The notes: generated by a model not told the origin, from the letters alone. 6,936 nucleotides of DNA from JABLTI01 sp030629105 (GCA_030629105.1 DAOVPS010000174.1:1-6936), one strand, 5' to 3'. Shown: positions 1 through 6,460, numbered from the stretch's first letter. Program-made: numbers and translations.

Positions 1-275
1 CTTATAAAGAATTCTTGTCTATGGATGTCGATTATTTCGTGCCTGGTCATGGTCCAGTTAGTGACAAAGAACCAATAAAATACATTTTAGCCTATTTTGA
101 GTTAGTGAAATCAACTATGCTTGAGATGTCTTCGGTAGGCAAGTCTGAGAAAGAAATTCTCAAAAAATGCTACAACCTTGATTTCTTTCTTATTAATGAA
201 GAAGAGAAAGGGGATGTTGAAATGAAGGAACTCACTCTCAAAAAATGGTATGATGTTTGGGTACAAACGAAATAA
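1..275 (+). CDS. MBL-fold metallo-hydrolase, C-terminal fragment (5' end outside window)
   Basis: The reading frame is open from base 3 to the TAA at 273-275, so this is the 3' end of a longer gene. The TTG at 15 and ATG at 21 lie inside the domain and are not believable starts. The fragment contains 'DVDYFVPGHGPV', the signature near the end of metallo-beta-lactamase-fold hydrolases, where the His of PGHG normally binds the active-site metal. A helical tail of about 65 residues follows, as is usual after this motif. The other metal-binding motif (HxHxDH) would lie upstream of the window. The family includes hydrolases of thioesters, lactones, beta-lactams and phosphoesters, and the C-terminal end does not say which. 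The next gene starts 32 nt downstream on the same strand, so co-transcription is likely. Family call is firm; substrate unknown. Confidence 0.85.
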   Translation, partial: YKEFLSMDVDYFVPGHGPVSDKEPIKYILAYFELVKSTMLEMSSVGKSEKEILKKCYNLDFFLINEEEKGDVEMKELTLKKWYDVWVQTK

Positions 276-307
276 AAGAGAATGGATTATTAGCAGGATG
301 TTTAATT

Positions 308-1189
308 ATGAAATATACAATAAAAACATATCAAGAAGAATTTCTAGAAGATCAATATAGAGTAGGAAAAGAAGCAATTAAAGAATGGAAATTTGAAGCA
401 CAGACACCTGTGAAATCTCTAAAAGAGACTTATTCCCAATCTGGATTTGATCCCACAACTAGATTTTATGCTTTCAAAGATGATGAAATGGTAGGTTATG
501 TTCTCACCAGAGTTTTAGGCGAAATTGATGGGATCATAAAAGCAGATTTGAGTTATCCTCGAGTATTGCCAGGATTTGAAGATGCTTTTGAGCTTCTTTA
601 TCAGAGAGCAATTGAAGAGCTAAAGAAAAGAGATGTTAAGGTAGTCAGATCCATAGCATCAAAACAATGGCCTAAAACGATTGAAGCTTTTGAAAAGCTC
701 GGATTTACTTATACTTCTGAAGTTTATAGGATTTTTAATTTGGAGACAAGTAAATTCAACATAGAAGATAAATTGGATTTGAAAGGAATATCAGAATACA
801 ATCATGAAACAGATATTGATGACACTGTCGAGTTTTTCGTGAAAAAACGTGGTCTAGAAAAAGAAAGAGCACTTAGAGTATTAGATATTATGACAAATGT
901 CTATCCTGAAGAAATCTTTGCTCATATCTTACAACGTATAGATGAAGAAATTGTAGCTCGAGCGGTTTGTACTCGTCTAAGTGATATAACCGGAAATTTC
1001 TACTTTACTGGTGATGAAAAGTATTTTGACAAACCAATTATTACAAAGATGATTTCCGTTTTAAGGGAACAAGGAATAGAAAATGTGAATGCCTTTCTTA
1101 CTGAAAATACACTTGTTCAAGAAGAAAATCACTTGAAATTAGGTTTTATTAATCATGGAGTAGTCTCGAGATATGAAAAAGAAATTTAA
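308..1189 (+). CDS. Two-domain GNAT-like N-acetyltransferase family protein
   Basis: The 293-residue protein starts at ATG 308; a frame-compatible TTG at 257 overlaps the upstream hydrolase gene and is rejected. Two similar halves are visible. Residues about 1-145 have a strand pair (53-70), a long helix (about 90-108) and a closing 'EKLGF' (129-133). Residues about 155-293 have a strand pair (214-235), a helix (243-255) and 'LKLGF' (276-280). The helix-strand-'LGF' end is typical of GNAT acyl-CoA-dependent acetyltransferases. The canonical acetyl-CoA pyrophosphate loop (Q/RxxGxG/A) is not recognisable in either half, so one or both halves may not be catalytic. The protein is cytosolic, with no membrane segment. 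Upstream SD is weak. It is probably co-transcribed with the hydrolase and VOC genes. The fold call is moderately sure; acceptor substrate unknown. Confidence 0.75.
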   Translation: MKYTIKTYQEEFLEDQYRVGKEAIKEWKFEAQTPVKSLKETYSQSGFDPTTRFYAFKDDEMVGYVLTRVLGEIDGIIKADLSYPRVLPGFEDAFELLYQRAIEELKKRDVKVVRSIASKQWPKTIEAFEKLGFTYTSEVYRIFNLETSKFNIEDKLDLKGISEYNHETDIDDTVEFFVKKRGLEKERALRVLDIMTNVYPEEIFAHILQRIDEEIVARAVCTRLSDITGNFYFTGDEKYFDKPIITKMISVLREQGIENVNAFLTENTLVQEENHLKLGFINHGVVSRYEKEI

Positions 1190-1199
1190 GAAAAACAAT

Positions 1200-1205
1200 G
1201 AGGTG
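1200..1205 (+). promoter_or_regulatory. Ribosome binding site of the VOC gene
   Basis: GAGGTG lies 6 nt before the ATG at 1212. It is a strong match to the 3' end of prokaryotic 16S rRNA and fixes that start. It sits in the 22-nt gap after the GNAT gene, consistent with translation from a shared mRNA. Confidence 0.75.
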
Positions 1206-1211
1206 TGAAAA

Positions 1212-1580
1212 ATGTTAGAAATAGCCATGAATCAAATTAATGTTCCAGATTTAGAAAAAGCTATAGAGTGGTACACAAAAAAACTTGGTTTCGAAGTATC
1301 TAAAGATCATTATTACCCACAACAAGCAGTTGACTTAGTGCAAAAAAGTAGTATAAGATTACTTTTGTATAAAGTGGAGAAAACTGTAGTAATTGATTAT
1401 CCAAATGTCAATCAATCTGTTATAATATTCAAAACTAAAGATCTGAAAGAAACAATGAAAAAGATGAAGGAAAAAGGAGTAGAACTAATCTATCCAGATG
1501 CGATCGAATTTCCAGCAGGACTATTCAATGCCATCAAAGATCCTTTTGGAAATGTCCATGAAATTGTACAGATCAAATAG
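1212..1580 (+). CDS. VOC (glyoxalase/bleomycin-resistance fold) family protein
   Basis: The 122-residue cytosolic protein has the length of a single VOC chain made of two beta-alpha-beta-beta-beta modules. The first begins 'INVPDLEKAIEWYTKKLGFEV' (a strand, then the helix-'LGF' hallmark). The second begins around residue 70 with 'IIFKTKDLKETMKKMKEKGVE' and ends 'KDPFGNVHEIVQ', the usual terminal 'DP-GN-E' motif with Glu117. In a by-eye alignment, the positions that hold metal-binding His in glyoxalase I-type enzymes are Met6 and Val70. At least two of four ligands therefore appear absent, and binding or sequestration rather than metal-dependent catalysis is possible. The family also includes lyases, dioxygenases and drug-binding proteins. 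It starts 22 nt after the GNAT gene behind a good SD, so it is probably the last gene of that operon. Family firm; role unknown. Confidence 0.85.
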   Translation: MLEIAMNQINVPDLEKAIEWYTKKLGFEVSKDHYYPQQAVDLVQKSSIRLLLYKVEKTVVIDYPNVNQSVIIFKTKDLKETMKKMKEKGVELIYPDAIEFPAGLFNAIKDPFGNVHEIVQIK

Positions 1581-1592
1581 ATAGCTAATTCA

Positions 1593-1619
1593 GAGATATT
1601 TTTCTCCCAAAATTTTTTT
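1593..1619 (+). terminator. T-rich transcription end of the left operon (weak hairpin)
   Basis: Thirteen bases after the VOC stop there is a 4-bp inverted repeat (GAGA 1593-1596, TCTC 1603-1606) around a T-rich loop. A run of seven T follows at 1613-1619. Archaeal termination relies mainly on T-tracts, so this is a plausible end of the hydrolase-GNAT-VOC transcript. The stem is too short to be convincing as a bacterial-type terminator. Confidence 0.4.
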
Positions 1620-1627
1620 AAATTTAA
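1617..1627 (+). promoter_or_regulatory. Candidate TATA box of the LamG protein gene
   Basis: TTTAAATTTAA resembles the archaeal TATA element. Transcription starting about 25 nt downstream (near 1645-1655) would leave a 20-30 nt leader that contains the SD GAGGG at 1664-1668, 8 nt before the ATG. It overlaps the preceding T-tract, so the terminator and promoter calls compete for the same bases. Confidence 0.4.
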
Positions 1628-1676
1628 GAAATAATACTATACTATTCATTTTTGCAAAAATGTGAGGGAATAAAAA

Positions 1677-2441
1677 ATGAAAAAAAGAAATTTCTTAAGT
1701 TTTAGTTCGAGTCTAGTATGTATTTTAATCCTTACAAGTCTATTTGGAAGTATTGCAATTTTTGGACAAGCTGCTCAACCAAATTTAGTACTTTATTTGC
1801 CATTAGATGAAGGATCTGGAACCACTGCGAATGATGATTCCGGAAATGGTAATGTCGGTGTTGTTACAGGTGCAACATGGATTTCAGGTATATCAGGAAA
1901 AGCATTGGAGTTTGATGGTTTAGATGATATATTGATTGTAAATAATACTGACATCTTAAACTCTGTTAATAAAGTGACTATAGCTTGTTGGGCTAAAATA
2001 AAAGCACCATCACAACTAAGATACTTTGTTACATCATCTGGATTTGGCTTGTTTCAATACGGCAATGAAACTGGAATAACCATACAGGTTCCTGGGCCAA
2101 GTAACGCTAGATTTCCAATTATGGTTAATGAGTGGATACAAATTACTGGTACCTTTGATGGGACAGATATCAAGTTTTACGTAGATGGTGTATTAAGGGA
2201 TACACGAAACTGGCCTGGGACAATGACTACTGGTATTCAAATGTTCATAATTGGTTTCTTTGCTACTGATTATTGGGAAGGTGCTATCGATGAAGTTTGT
2301 GTTTGGAACCGTCCCCTAACCGCTGAAGAAGTAGAAAGTCATTATGCTAAAACTCATTGTGGCACGATTCCATTAAGTCCTGTATTTCTAGCCTTGCTAA
2401 CTTTAACAGGTGTGATCATTTTCTACAAGAAAAGAAAGTAA
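1677..2441 (+). CDS. Secreted, membrane-anchored LamG-domain surface protein
   Basis: This 254-residue protein has an N-terminal signal peptide: basic 'MKKR' then a hydrophobic core at about 11-30, with possible cleavage near 'GQAAQ' 30-34. A concanavalin A-like/LamG domain (LamG_3 type) covers residues about 36-224. Recognisable parts are 'LVLYLPLDEGSG' (37-48), 'GKALEFDGLDD' (74-84), 'WIQITGTFDG' (153-162), 'IKFYVDGVL' (165-173) and the closing 'GAIDEVCVWNRPLTAEEV' (202-219). The C-terminus has a hydrophobic segment (about 234-250) followed by 'KKRK', so the protein should face outward and be held in the membrane. This tripartite tail resembles archaeal sorting tails, but no PGF-type signature is present, so a simple transmembrane anchor is equally possible. 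LamG domains bind carbohydrate or protein ligands; no catalytic domain is fused here. SD GAGGG at 1664-1668 supports the ATG. It appears to be its own transcription unit. Confidence 0.88.
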   Translation: MKKRNFLSFSSSLVCILILTSLFGSIAIFGQAAQPNLVLYLPLDEGSGTTANDDSGNGNVGVVTGATWISGISGKALEFDGLDDILIVNNTDILNSVNKVTIACWAKIKAPSQLRYFVTSSGFGLFQYGNETGITIQVPGPSNARFPIMVNEWIQITGTFDGTDIKFYVDGVLRDTRNWPGTMTTGIQMFIIGFFATDYWEGAIDEVCVWNRPLTAEEVESHYAKTHCGTIPLSPVFLALLTLTGVIIFYKKRK

Positions 2442-2464
2442 AAATAATTCAAAGAAAAAAGAAT

Positions 2465-2493
2465 CAGATTTTTACTTTTTTCTTTTTCATCTG
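2465..2493 (+). terminator. T-rich terminator-like region after the LamG gene
   Basis: CAGAT (2465-2469) and ATCTG (2489-2493) can pair across a loop that is almost pure T/C (2469-2488). It starts 24 nt after the stop codon. The long T-rich run itself fits archaeal intrinsic termination; the 5-bp stem may be incidental. Confidence 0.5.
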
Positions 2494-2510
2494 AATTTTG
2501 CTAGGTAATC

Positions 2511-2517
2511 TTTTAAG
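2511..2517 (+). promoter_or_regulatory. Candidate TATA box of the first reductase gene
   Basis: TTTTAAG lies about 55 nt before the TTG start. A transcript beginning roughly 25 nt later (about 2538-2542) would carry a leader of nearly 30 nt holding the SD at 2556-2560. The match to the archaeal consensus is modest. Confidence 0.3.
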
Positions 2518-2555
2518 TTGCCATTTCTTAGGTAAGAAAAAACTGAATTTTATAT

Positions 2556-2560
2556 GAGGT
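2556..2560 (+). promoter_or_regulatory. Ribosome binding site that supports a TTG start
   Basis: GAGGT is placed 7 nt upstream of TTG 2568. The next in-frame ATG (residue 21) would delete the first strand of the reductase barrel. The downstream paralogue starts with ATG at the equivalent residue. Together these make TTG the likely real start codon. Confidence 0.7.
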
Positions 2561-2567
2561 TAAGAAT

Positions 2568-3710
2568 TTGCAATATCGTCCATTAGGAAAAACAGGAATA
2601 AAAGCATCAATTCTAGGTTTTGGAGCAATGAGATTACCAACCTCCAAACCAGGTGATCCAACATCAATAATTGAGGAGGAAGCAATTAAAATCATTAGAC
2701 AAGGTATTGATGGTGGAATAAATTATGTCGATTCTGCTTATGTCTATCATAGAGGAAAAAGCGAGGTCTTGGTAGGAAAAGCTCTCAAAGATGGTTATCG
2801 AGAGAAAGTACACATAATGACTAAGAATCCAGTGAGATTAGTAAACAAAACTGAAGATTATCGCACATTATTAGATGAAGAATTGAAAAGATATGATACT
2901 GAGTATATCGATGTGTATCTTTTCCATGGATTAAAGAAAGAAACCTATGAAGAAAAAATCTTGCCACTTGAAATTGTAGATGAAGCTAAAGCAGCTAAGA
3001 AAGAGGGACTAATAAAACATATTGGCTTGTCATCCCATGATAAACCTGAAAATGTCATTGAATTATTAGATACAGGAATTTTTGAAGCCATATTATTACA
3101 ATACAATATTATTGATAATTCATACGTTGATGCAATAGCCCATGCAGCAAAGAAGGGAATAGGAGTTTGTGTCATGGGTCCGGTAGCAGGAGGAAGGTTA
3201 GCTTTAGAACCTCCGAAAGATTTAGTTGATTGCTTAACACCCGGAGAAGAAACTTTCATAGATTTAGCATTCAAACATGTTTGGGACAATCCAAATGTCA
3301 CAGTAGCACTATCAGGGATGGGCGATGCAGATATGGTGGCGAGAAATCTCGCACTAGCTAATGCAGAAGTTGTTACACTTACTCCTGAAGAGAAAGAACG
3401 AACAAAGAAGATAGACACCACTTACAAACAATTGTCCGATTTGATCTGTACACAATGCGGTTATTGCGAACCATGCGAACAGGAAGTAAACATAACTCGT
3501 ATCTTGAAGCAATTAATTCATTGGGAAGTATACGGTTGGGATATGGCGAAACGCTTTTATCAAATGATTGGCAACTCACCAATGGCTCCAGGAAAACAAT
3601 CTCCTGCTTGTATTGAATGTGGTGATTGTGAAGAAAAATGTCCTCAAGGTATTCCTATTATTGAAAAGCTAAAAGAAGCTCATGAAATTCTAGGTGCTAA
3701 AGAAAATTAG
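2568..3710 (+). CDS. Aldo/keto reductase with C-terminal 4Fe-4S ferredoxin domain (copy 1)
   Basis: This 380-residue cytosolic oxidoreductase is of the COG1453 type. Residues 1-275 form the aldo/keto reductase barrel, opening with 'YRPLGKTGIKASILGFG'. The full catalytic tetrad is visible: Asp55 and Tyr60 in 'DSAYVYHRGKSE', Lys86 in 'MTKNP', His120 in 'YLFHG'. Residues about 290-380 hold two cluster motifs: C294-C297-C300-C303 (CxxCxxCxxC) and C348-C351-C354-C358-P (CxxCxxCxxxCP). These should bind two 4Fe-4S clusters in ferredoxin style. The enzyme therefore probably couples a nicotinamide-dependent carbonyl/alcohol reaction to one-electron carriers; this is inference from architecture. The usual Pro after the fourth cysteine of the first motif is Glu304 here. 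The start is TTG, set by SD GAGGT and by homology to the paralogue at 4611-5747. Substrate unknown. Confidence 0.92.
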   Translation: MQYRPLGKTGIKASILGFGAMRLPTSKPGDPTSIIEEEAIKIIRQGIDGGINYVDSAYVYHRGKSEVLVGKALKDGYREKVHIMTKNPVRLVNKTEDYRTLLDEELKRYDTEYIDVYLFHGLKKETYEEKILPLEIVDEAKAAKKEGLIKHIGLSSHDKPENVIELLDTGIFEAILLQYNIIDNSYVDAIAHAAKKGIGVCVMGPVAGGRLALEPPKDLVDCLTPGEETFIDLAFKHVWDNPNVTVALSGMGDADMVARNLALANAEVVTLTPEEKERTKKIDTTYKQLSDLICTQCGYCEPCEQEVNITRILKQLIHWEVYGWDMAKRFYQMIGNSPMAPGKQSPACIECGDCEEKCPQGIPIIEKLKEAHEILGAKEN

Positions 3711-3738
3711 AACGAACTAAATTCTTTAATGCCTCATT

Positions 3739-3751
3739 ATTTTTCTTTTTT
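3739..3751 (+). terminator. T-rich tract between reductase copy 1 and the acetyltransferase
   Basis: Eleven of 13 bases are T in the 52-nt gap. This could end part of the reductase transcript. No stem is visible. It lies just before the acetyltransferase start, which has no SD, so the two genes may be separate transcription units. Confidence 0.35.
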
Positions 3752-3762
3752 ATTCGATTATA

Positions 3763-4590
3763 ATGAAACAGTGGGAAAAAGAAAAGCTGGTTGTTGAAAA
3801 AACTGAATTCCCAATAACTAAAGATCTGTTGGTTAAGGATCTCAGAAAAATTGGTCTTCAAGCTGGAGATATTGTTATTGTCCACAGCTCTTTGAGTAAA
3901 ATAGGTTGGGTTGTTGGTGATGCTATTACTGTTATTTACACTTTAATGGAAGTTCTTACTGAAGAAGGAACACTTGTTATGCCCACAATGACTACCGGAA
4001 ATACTGATCCAGAAAATTGGAATTATCCAGCTGTTCCAGAAGATTGGAAACCTATTATACGTCAAGAAATGCCCCCATTTGAACCAGCTGTCACCTCAAC
4101 TCGAGGTATGGGTCGTATTCCGGAATTATTCCGAATTTTACCTAAAGTTTTTCGTAGTAACCATCCCCAATCATCTTTTTCAGCGTGTGGTAAACATGCA
4201 AAAGAAATAGTTAGTGAACATAAAGTAGAAACAAGTTTCGGTTACAATAGTCCTTTAAGGAAAGTGTATGATCTCAAAGGTAAGATTTTACTATTAGGAG
4301 TTCATCATAGTTCTAATACTTCTCTTCATTATGCAGAAGTTAAAGCAGAATTGCCTAATTTTCCGATAGAACCTCAAGGTGCTGCTCTTTTAGAGAATGG
4401 GAAGAGAGTATGGAAAGCTTGGAAAGAAATGAAATATGATTCAGACGATTTTGAGGAAATCGGATTAGCTTTTGAGAAATCAATTAATTATCAAACTGAA
4501 AAAATCGGTTTAGCAGAAAGTAGACTGGTTTCTTCAAAAGATATAATAGATTTCGCAGTAAATTGGTTAAGAGAACATCGCAAGTATTAG
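3763..4590 (+). CDS. AAC(3)-family (aminoglycoside 3-N-acetyltransferase-like) N-acetyltransferase
   Basis: At 275 residues this is full length for the Antibiotic_NAT family (YokD/AAC(3) fold), which transfers acetyl from acetyl-CoA to an amine and is unrelated to GNAT enzymes. Visible family blocks are 'GDIVIVHSSLSKIGWVVGDA' (35-54), 'GTLVMPTMT' (69-77), 'STRGMGRIPELFR' (112-124), 'RSNHPQSSFSACGKHA' (131-146, with the conserved HP..S..A.G at His134) and 'GKILLLGVHHSSNTSLHYAE' (173-192). The motifs look intact, so activity is plausible. Many family members in environmental genomes are not antibiotic-resistance enzymes, so the acceptor is open. No SD precedes the ATG, unlike its neighbours. 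Leaderless translation from a promoter near 3713-3730 is possible but unproven. The next reductase begins 20 nt after its stop, so those two are probably co-transcribed. Confidence 0.9.
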   Translation: MKQWEKEKLVVEKTEFPITKDLLVKDLRKIGLQAGDIVIVHSSLSKIGWVVGDAITVIYTLMEVLTEEGTLVMPTMTTGNTDPENWNYPAVPEDWKPIIRQEMPPFEPAVTSTRGMGRIPELFRILPKVFRSNHPQSSFSACGKHAKEIVSEHKVETSFGYNSPLRKVYDLKGKILLLGVHHSSNTSLHYAEVKAELPNFPIEPQGAALLENGKRVWKAWKEMKYDSDDFEEIGLAFEKSINYQTEKIGLAESRLVSSKDIIDFAVNWLREHRKY

Positions 4591-4610
4591 CAATCATTGG
4601 AGTTTGAAAG

Positions 4611-5747
4611 ATGCATCACAGAACACTCGGAAAAACAGGAATAGAAGTTTCTATTTTAGGATTTGGAGTTTTACGGTTACCAGTAAAGGGAAGAGGAAAA
4701 ATTGACGTGGAGGAAAGCATCAAAATAATAAGAAAAAGCATTGATAATGGAATAAATTTCGTTGATACAGCGTATAATTATCACAACGGGAAAAGTGAGA
4801 TTATTCTTGGTCAAGCATTAAAAGATGGCTACCGAGAGAAAGTAACTCTCATGAGTAAGAATCCTCTTTGGGAAGTAAAGAATACAGAGGATTTTGATCG
4901 CTTATTAGATGAACAACTGGCAAAACTAGAAGTTGATTTTCTGGATATTTATCTTTTTCACAACATAAACAAAAAGAGATACAAAGAAGTAATTCAAGAA
5001 TTCAATCTTTTCGATAAAATGAAGGAAGCCAAGAAGAAGGGGAAAATAAAGCATATTGGTTTCTCATCTCATGATAAACTAAAAAATATCAAAAATTACA
5101 TTGATGAAAATGAATTCGAAGTAATATTGGTTCAGTATAATTTCGTAGACCCCATTAATGAAGAAATAATTCAATACGCACAGGAAAAAGGTCTTGGAGT
5201 CATTCTTATGGGTCCATGCGGTGGTGGAAGACTAACAAATGAACCAACAGAGGAAATGAAGCAATGGTTGACACCAGATAAAACAAATTTCTCTGATTTA
5301 GCCTTCAAATTCGTATGGTCTAATCCAAATGTCGACATAGCACTTTCCGGAATGAGCTCTGAGCAGATGGTTGATGAAAATATTGCACTTGCATCTAGTG
5401 ATAATTATCAACTAAACGCAGAAGAAAAAGAACGCTTACAAAAAGTTGCTCAGAAATACAAGGAAACCTATGATCTTAACTGCACTCAATGTGGGTATTG
5501 CGATGATTGTCCCGAAGAAGTCAATATTAAACTAATTTTTAAACAACTCATGGTTTCAAGGGATCCATTAAAAATGCATGGTGCAAGGGCAAATTATCGT
5601 GGGATAGGACATGCAAAAAGATTTCCTGGAAAGAGCGCTCTCGCTTGTGTTGAGTGTGGAGAATGCCTTGAGAAATGCCCACAAGAAATACCCATTATAG
5701 ATCGTTTAAAAGAAGCACACTCTATCCTAAAAGAAAGAGATGTTTGA
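4611..5747 (+). CDS. Aldo/keto reductase with C-terminal 4Fe-4S ferredoxin domain (copy 2)
   Basis: This 378-residue paralogue of the gene at 2568-3710 is colinear over its whole length and shares, for example, 'ALKDGYREKV', 'IKHIG.SSHDK' and 'CTQCGYC'. The tetrad is Asp52, Tyr57 ('DTAYNYHNGKSE'), Lys83 ('MSKNP') and His117 ('YLFHN'). Cluster cysteines are C291, C294, C297, C300 (followed by Pro301) and C346, C349, C352, C356 (followed by Pro357). Differences from copy 1 concentrate near residues 22-35, 118-135, 205-220 and in the linker between the cysteine motifs (about 315-340). Some of these correspond to substrate-facing loops in aldo/keto reductases, so different substrates are possible. 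ATG 4611 is supported by GGAG at 4599-4602. It lies 20 nt after the acetyltransferase. Cytosolic; substrate unknown. Confidence 0.92.
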   Translation: MHHRTLGKTGIEVSILGFGVLRLPVKGRGKIDVEESIKIIRKSIDNGINFVDTAYNYHNGKSEIILGQALKDGYREKVTLMSKNPLWEVKNTEDFDRLLDEQLAKLEVDFLDIYLFHNINKKRYKEVIQEFNLFDKMKEAKKKGKIKHIGFSSHDKLKNIKNYIDENEFEVILVQYNFVDPINEEIIQYAQEKGLGVILMGPCGGGRLTNEPTEEMKQWLTPDKTNFSDLAFKFVWSNPNVDIALSGMSSEQMVDENIALASSDNYQLNAEEKERLQKVAQKYKETYDLNCTQCGYCDDCPEEVNIKLIFKQLMVSRDPLKMHGARANYRGIGHAKRFPGKSALACVECGECLEKCPQEIPIIDRLKEAHSILKERDV

Positions 5748-5770
5748 ATAATTACTTGGTTTATTGAGAT

Positions 5771-6430
5771 TTATAATTTTATCTTTTTCTTAAATTTTCG
5801 TTTGAGCGTATTCTCTATATTAAACCCAACATAATAATTGGTGAACGGTTTTTTTCTCTCGGGATGTTCACCATCTTCTTTGAGATACTTCAATGCAAGC
5901 TCTCTTTGTTCTTTTCTATATTTCGCTGCACTCTCTTTACTTAAACTAAAGGAACCAATAGAAACTTCATCAAGTTGCTCATACCGTTTAACTATTTTTT
6001 CATCTAAGTTTTCATAATAATTGTCAAGTAAATATTGTAGCGAATTAATAATCTCAATGTTATGAATTTTCACTATATCCTCGTACATGCCACTGAGTTC
6101 TTTTTGTCTTTCAGGAGTCTCTTCATCAAATTTACTTTTAGCGAAATACTCTCTCACTTTTTTGGAGAGATCTAATTCAATTCGTCTATAGTATCTTGTT
6201 TTACTCCCCGGTTTTGTTACTTCTTCAATTAGTTCACTATCTAATAAAATCTGGATGTGATGATGAACGGTTGATTTACTTTTACTCAAAAAATGACTTA
6301 AATCATCCAATGTTATGTCTCTGTAAACAACAATCAGTAACCAAATGCTTAATCTTGTTTCATTACTAATTGCCTTGATATAATCTTTAACAATATCCCG
6401 TGTATTGTTTCTTTGATTCCCTTGTGTCAT
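5771..6430 (-). CDS. ArsR-like winged helix-turn-helix transcriptional regulator
   Basis: The 219-residue protein has an N-terminal winged helix (about 14-84). It includes 'AISNETRLSIWLLIV' (20-34), the opening typical of ArsR-type domains, a recognition helix 'SKSTVHHHIQILLDSELI' (51-68) and a wing around 'KPGSKTRYYRRI' (73-84). Residues 85-219 are charged and largely helical, ending in a very basic 'LKRKFKKKIKL', and match no domain I recognise. The protein contains no cysteine, so a thiolate metal or thiol-redox sensor is unlikely. The start is fixed by AGGAG at 6435-6439 (minus strand). It is convergent with reductase copy 2, with only 23 nt between stops. Its upstream region contains palindromes suited to autoregulation. 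Target genes cannot be read directly; candidates are itself and the divergent small gene. Confidence 0.87.
   Translation of the reverse strand: MTQGNQRNNTRDIVKDYIKAISNETRLSIWLLIVVYRDITLDDLSHFLSKSKSTVHHHIQILLDSELIEEVTKPGSKTRYYRRIELDLSKKVREYFAKSKFDEETPERQKELSGMYEDIVKIHNIEIINSLQYLLDNYYENLDEKIVKRYEQLDEVSIGSFSLSKESAAKYRKEQRELALKYLKEDGEHPERKKPFTNYYVGFNIENTLKRKFKKKIKL
5777..5798 (+). terminator. T-rich tract that may end the reductase copy 2 transcript
   Basis: About 30 nt past the copy 2 stop, the + strand runs TTTT-A-TC-TTTTTCTT-AAATTTT. This is the same DNA that encodes the lysine-rich end of the convergent regulator. A T-tract of this kind could end + strand transcription, but its composition is equally explained by the Lys codons. 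Confidence 0.3.
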
Positions 6431-6434
6431 TTTT

Positions 6435-6439
6435 CTCCT
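6435..6439 (-). promoter_or_regulatory. Ribosome binding site of the regulator gene
   Basis: Read on the minus strand this is AGGAG followed by four A and then ATG. It is a strong, slightly close-set SD that fixes the regulator start at 6430. Confidence 0.75.
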
Positions 6440-6460
6440 ATTATATTATGTTCTCAATTA

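Noticed and set aside
257..307. N-terminal extension of the GNAT-like gene from TTG 257
   Set aside because: It would overlap the upstream hydrolase gene, and the added residues do not fit the fold start; ATG 308 is better.
2945..3421. 158-codon open frame on the minus strand inside reductase copy 1
   Set aside because: It lies antisense to a clearly coding, motif-complete enzyme, has a serine-rich low-complexity translation with no domain, and no SD or promoter; it is a shadow of the real gene.
3379..3582. 67-codon minus-strand open frame over the reductase copy 1 cluster domain
   Set aside because: The opposite strand encodes the conserved iron-sulfur motifs; the translation has no recognisable features.
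3697..3885. 62-codon minus-strand open frame across the reductase/acetyltransferase gap
   Set aside because: It overlaps the conserved N-terminus of the acetyltransferase, and its Phe/Asn-rich translation reflects AT-rich composition.
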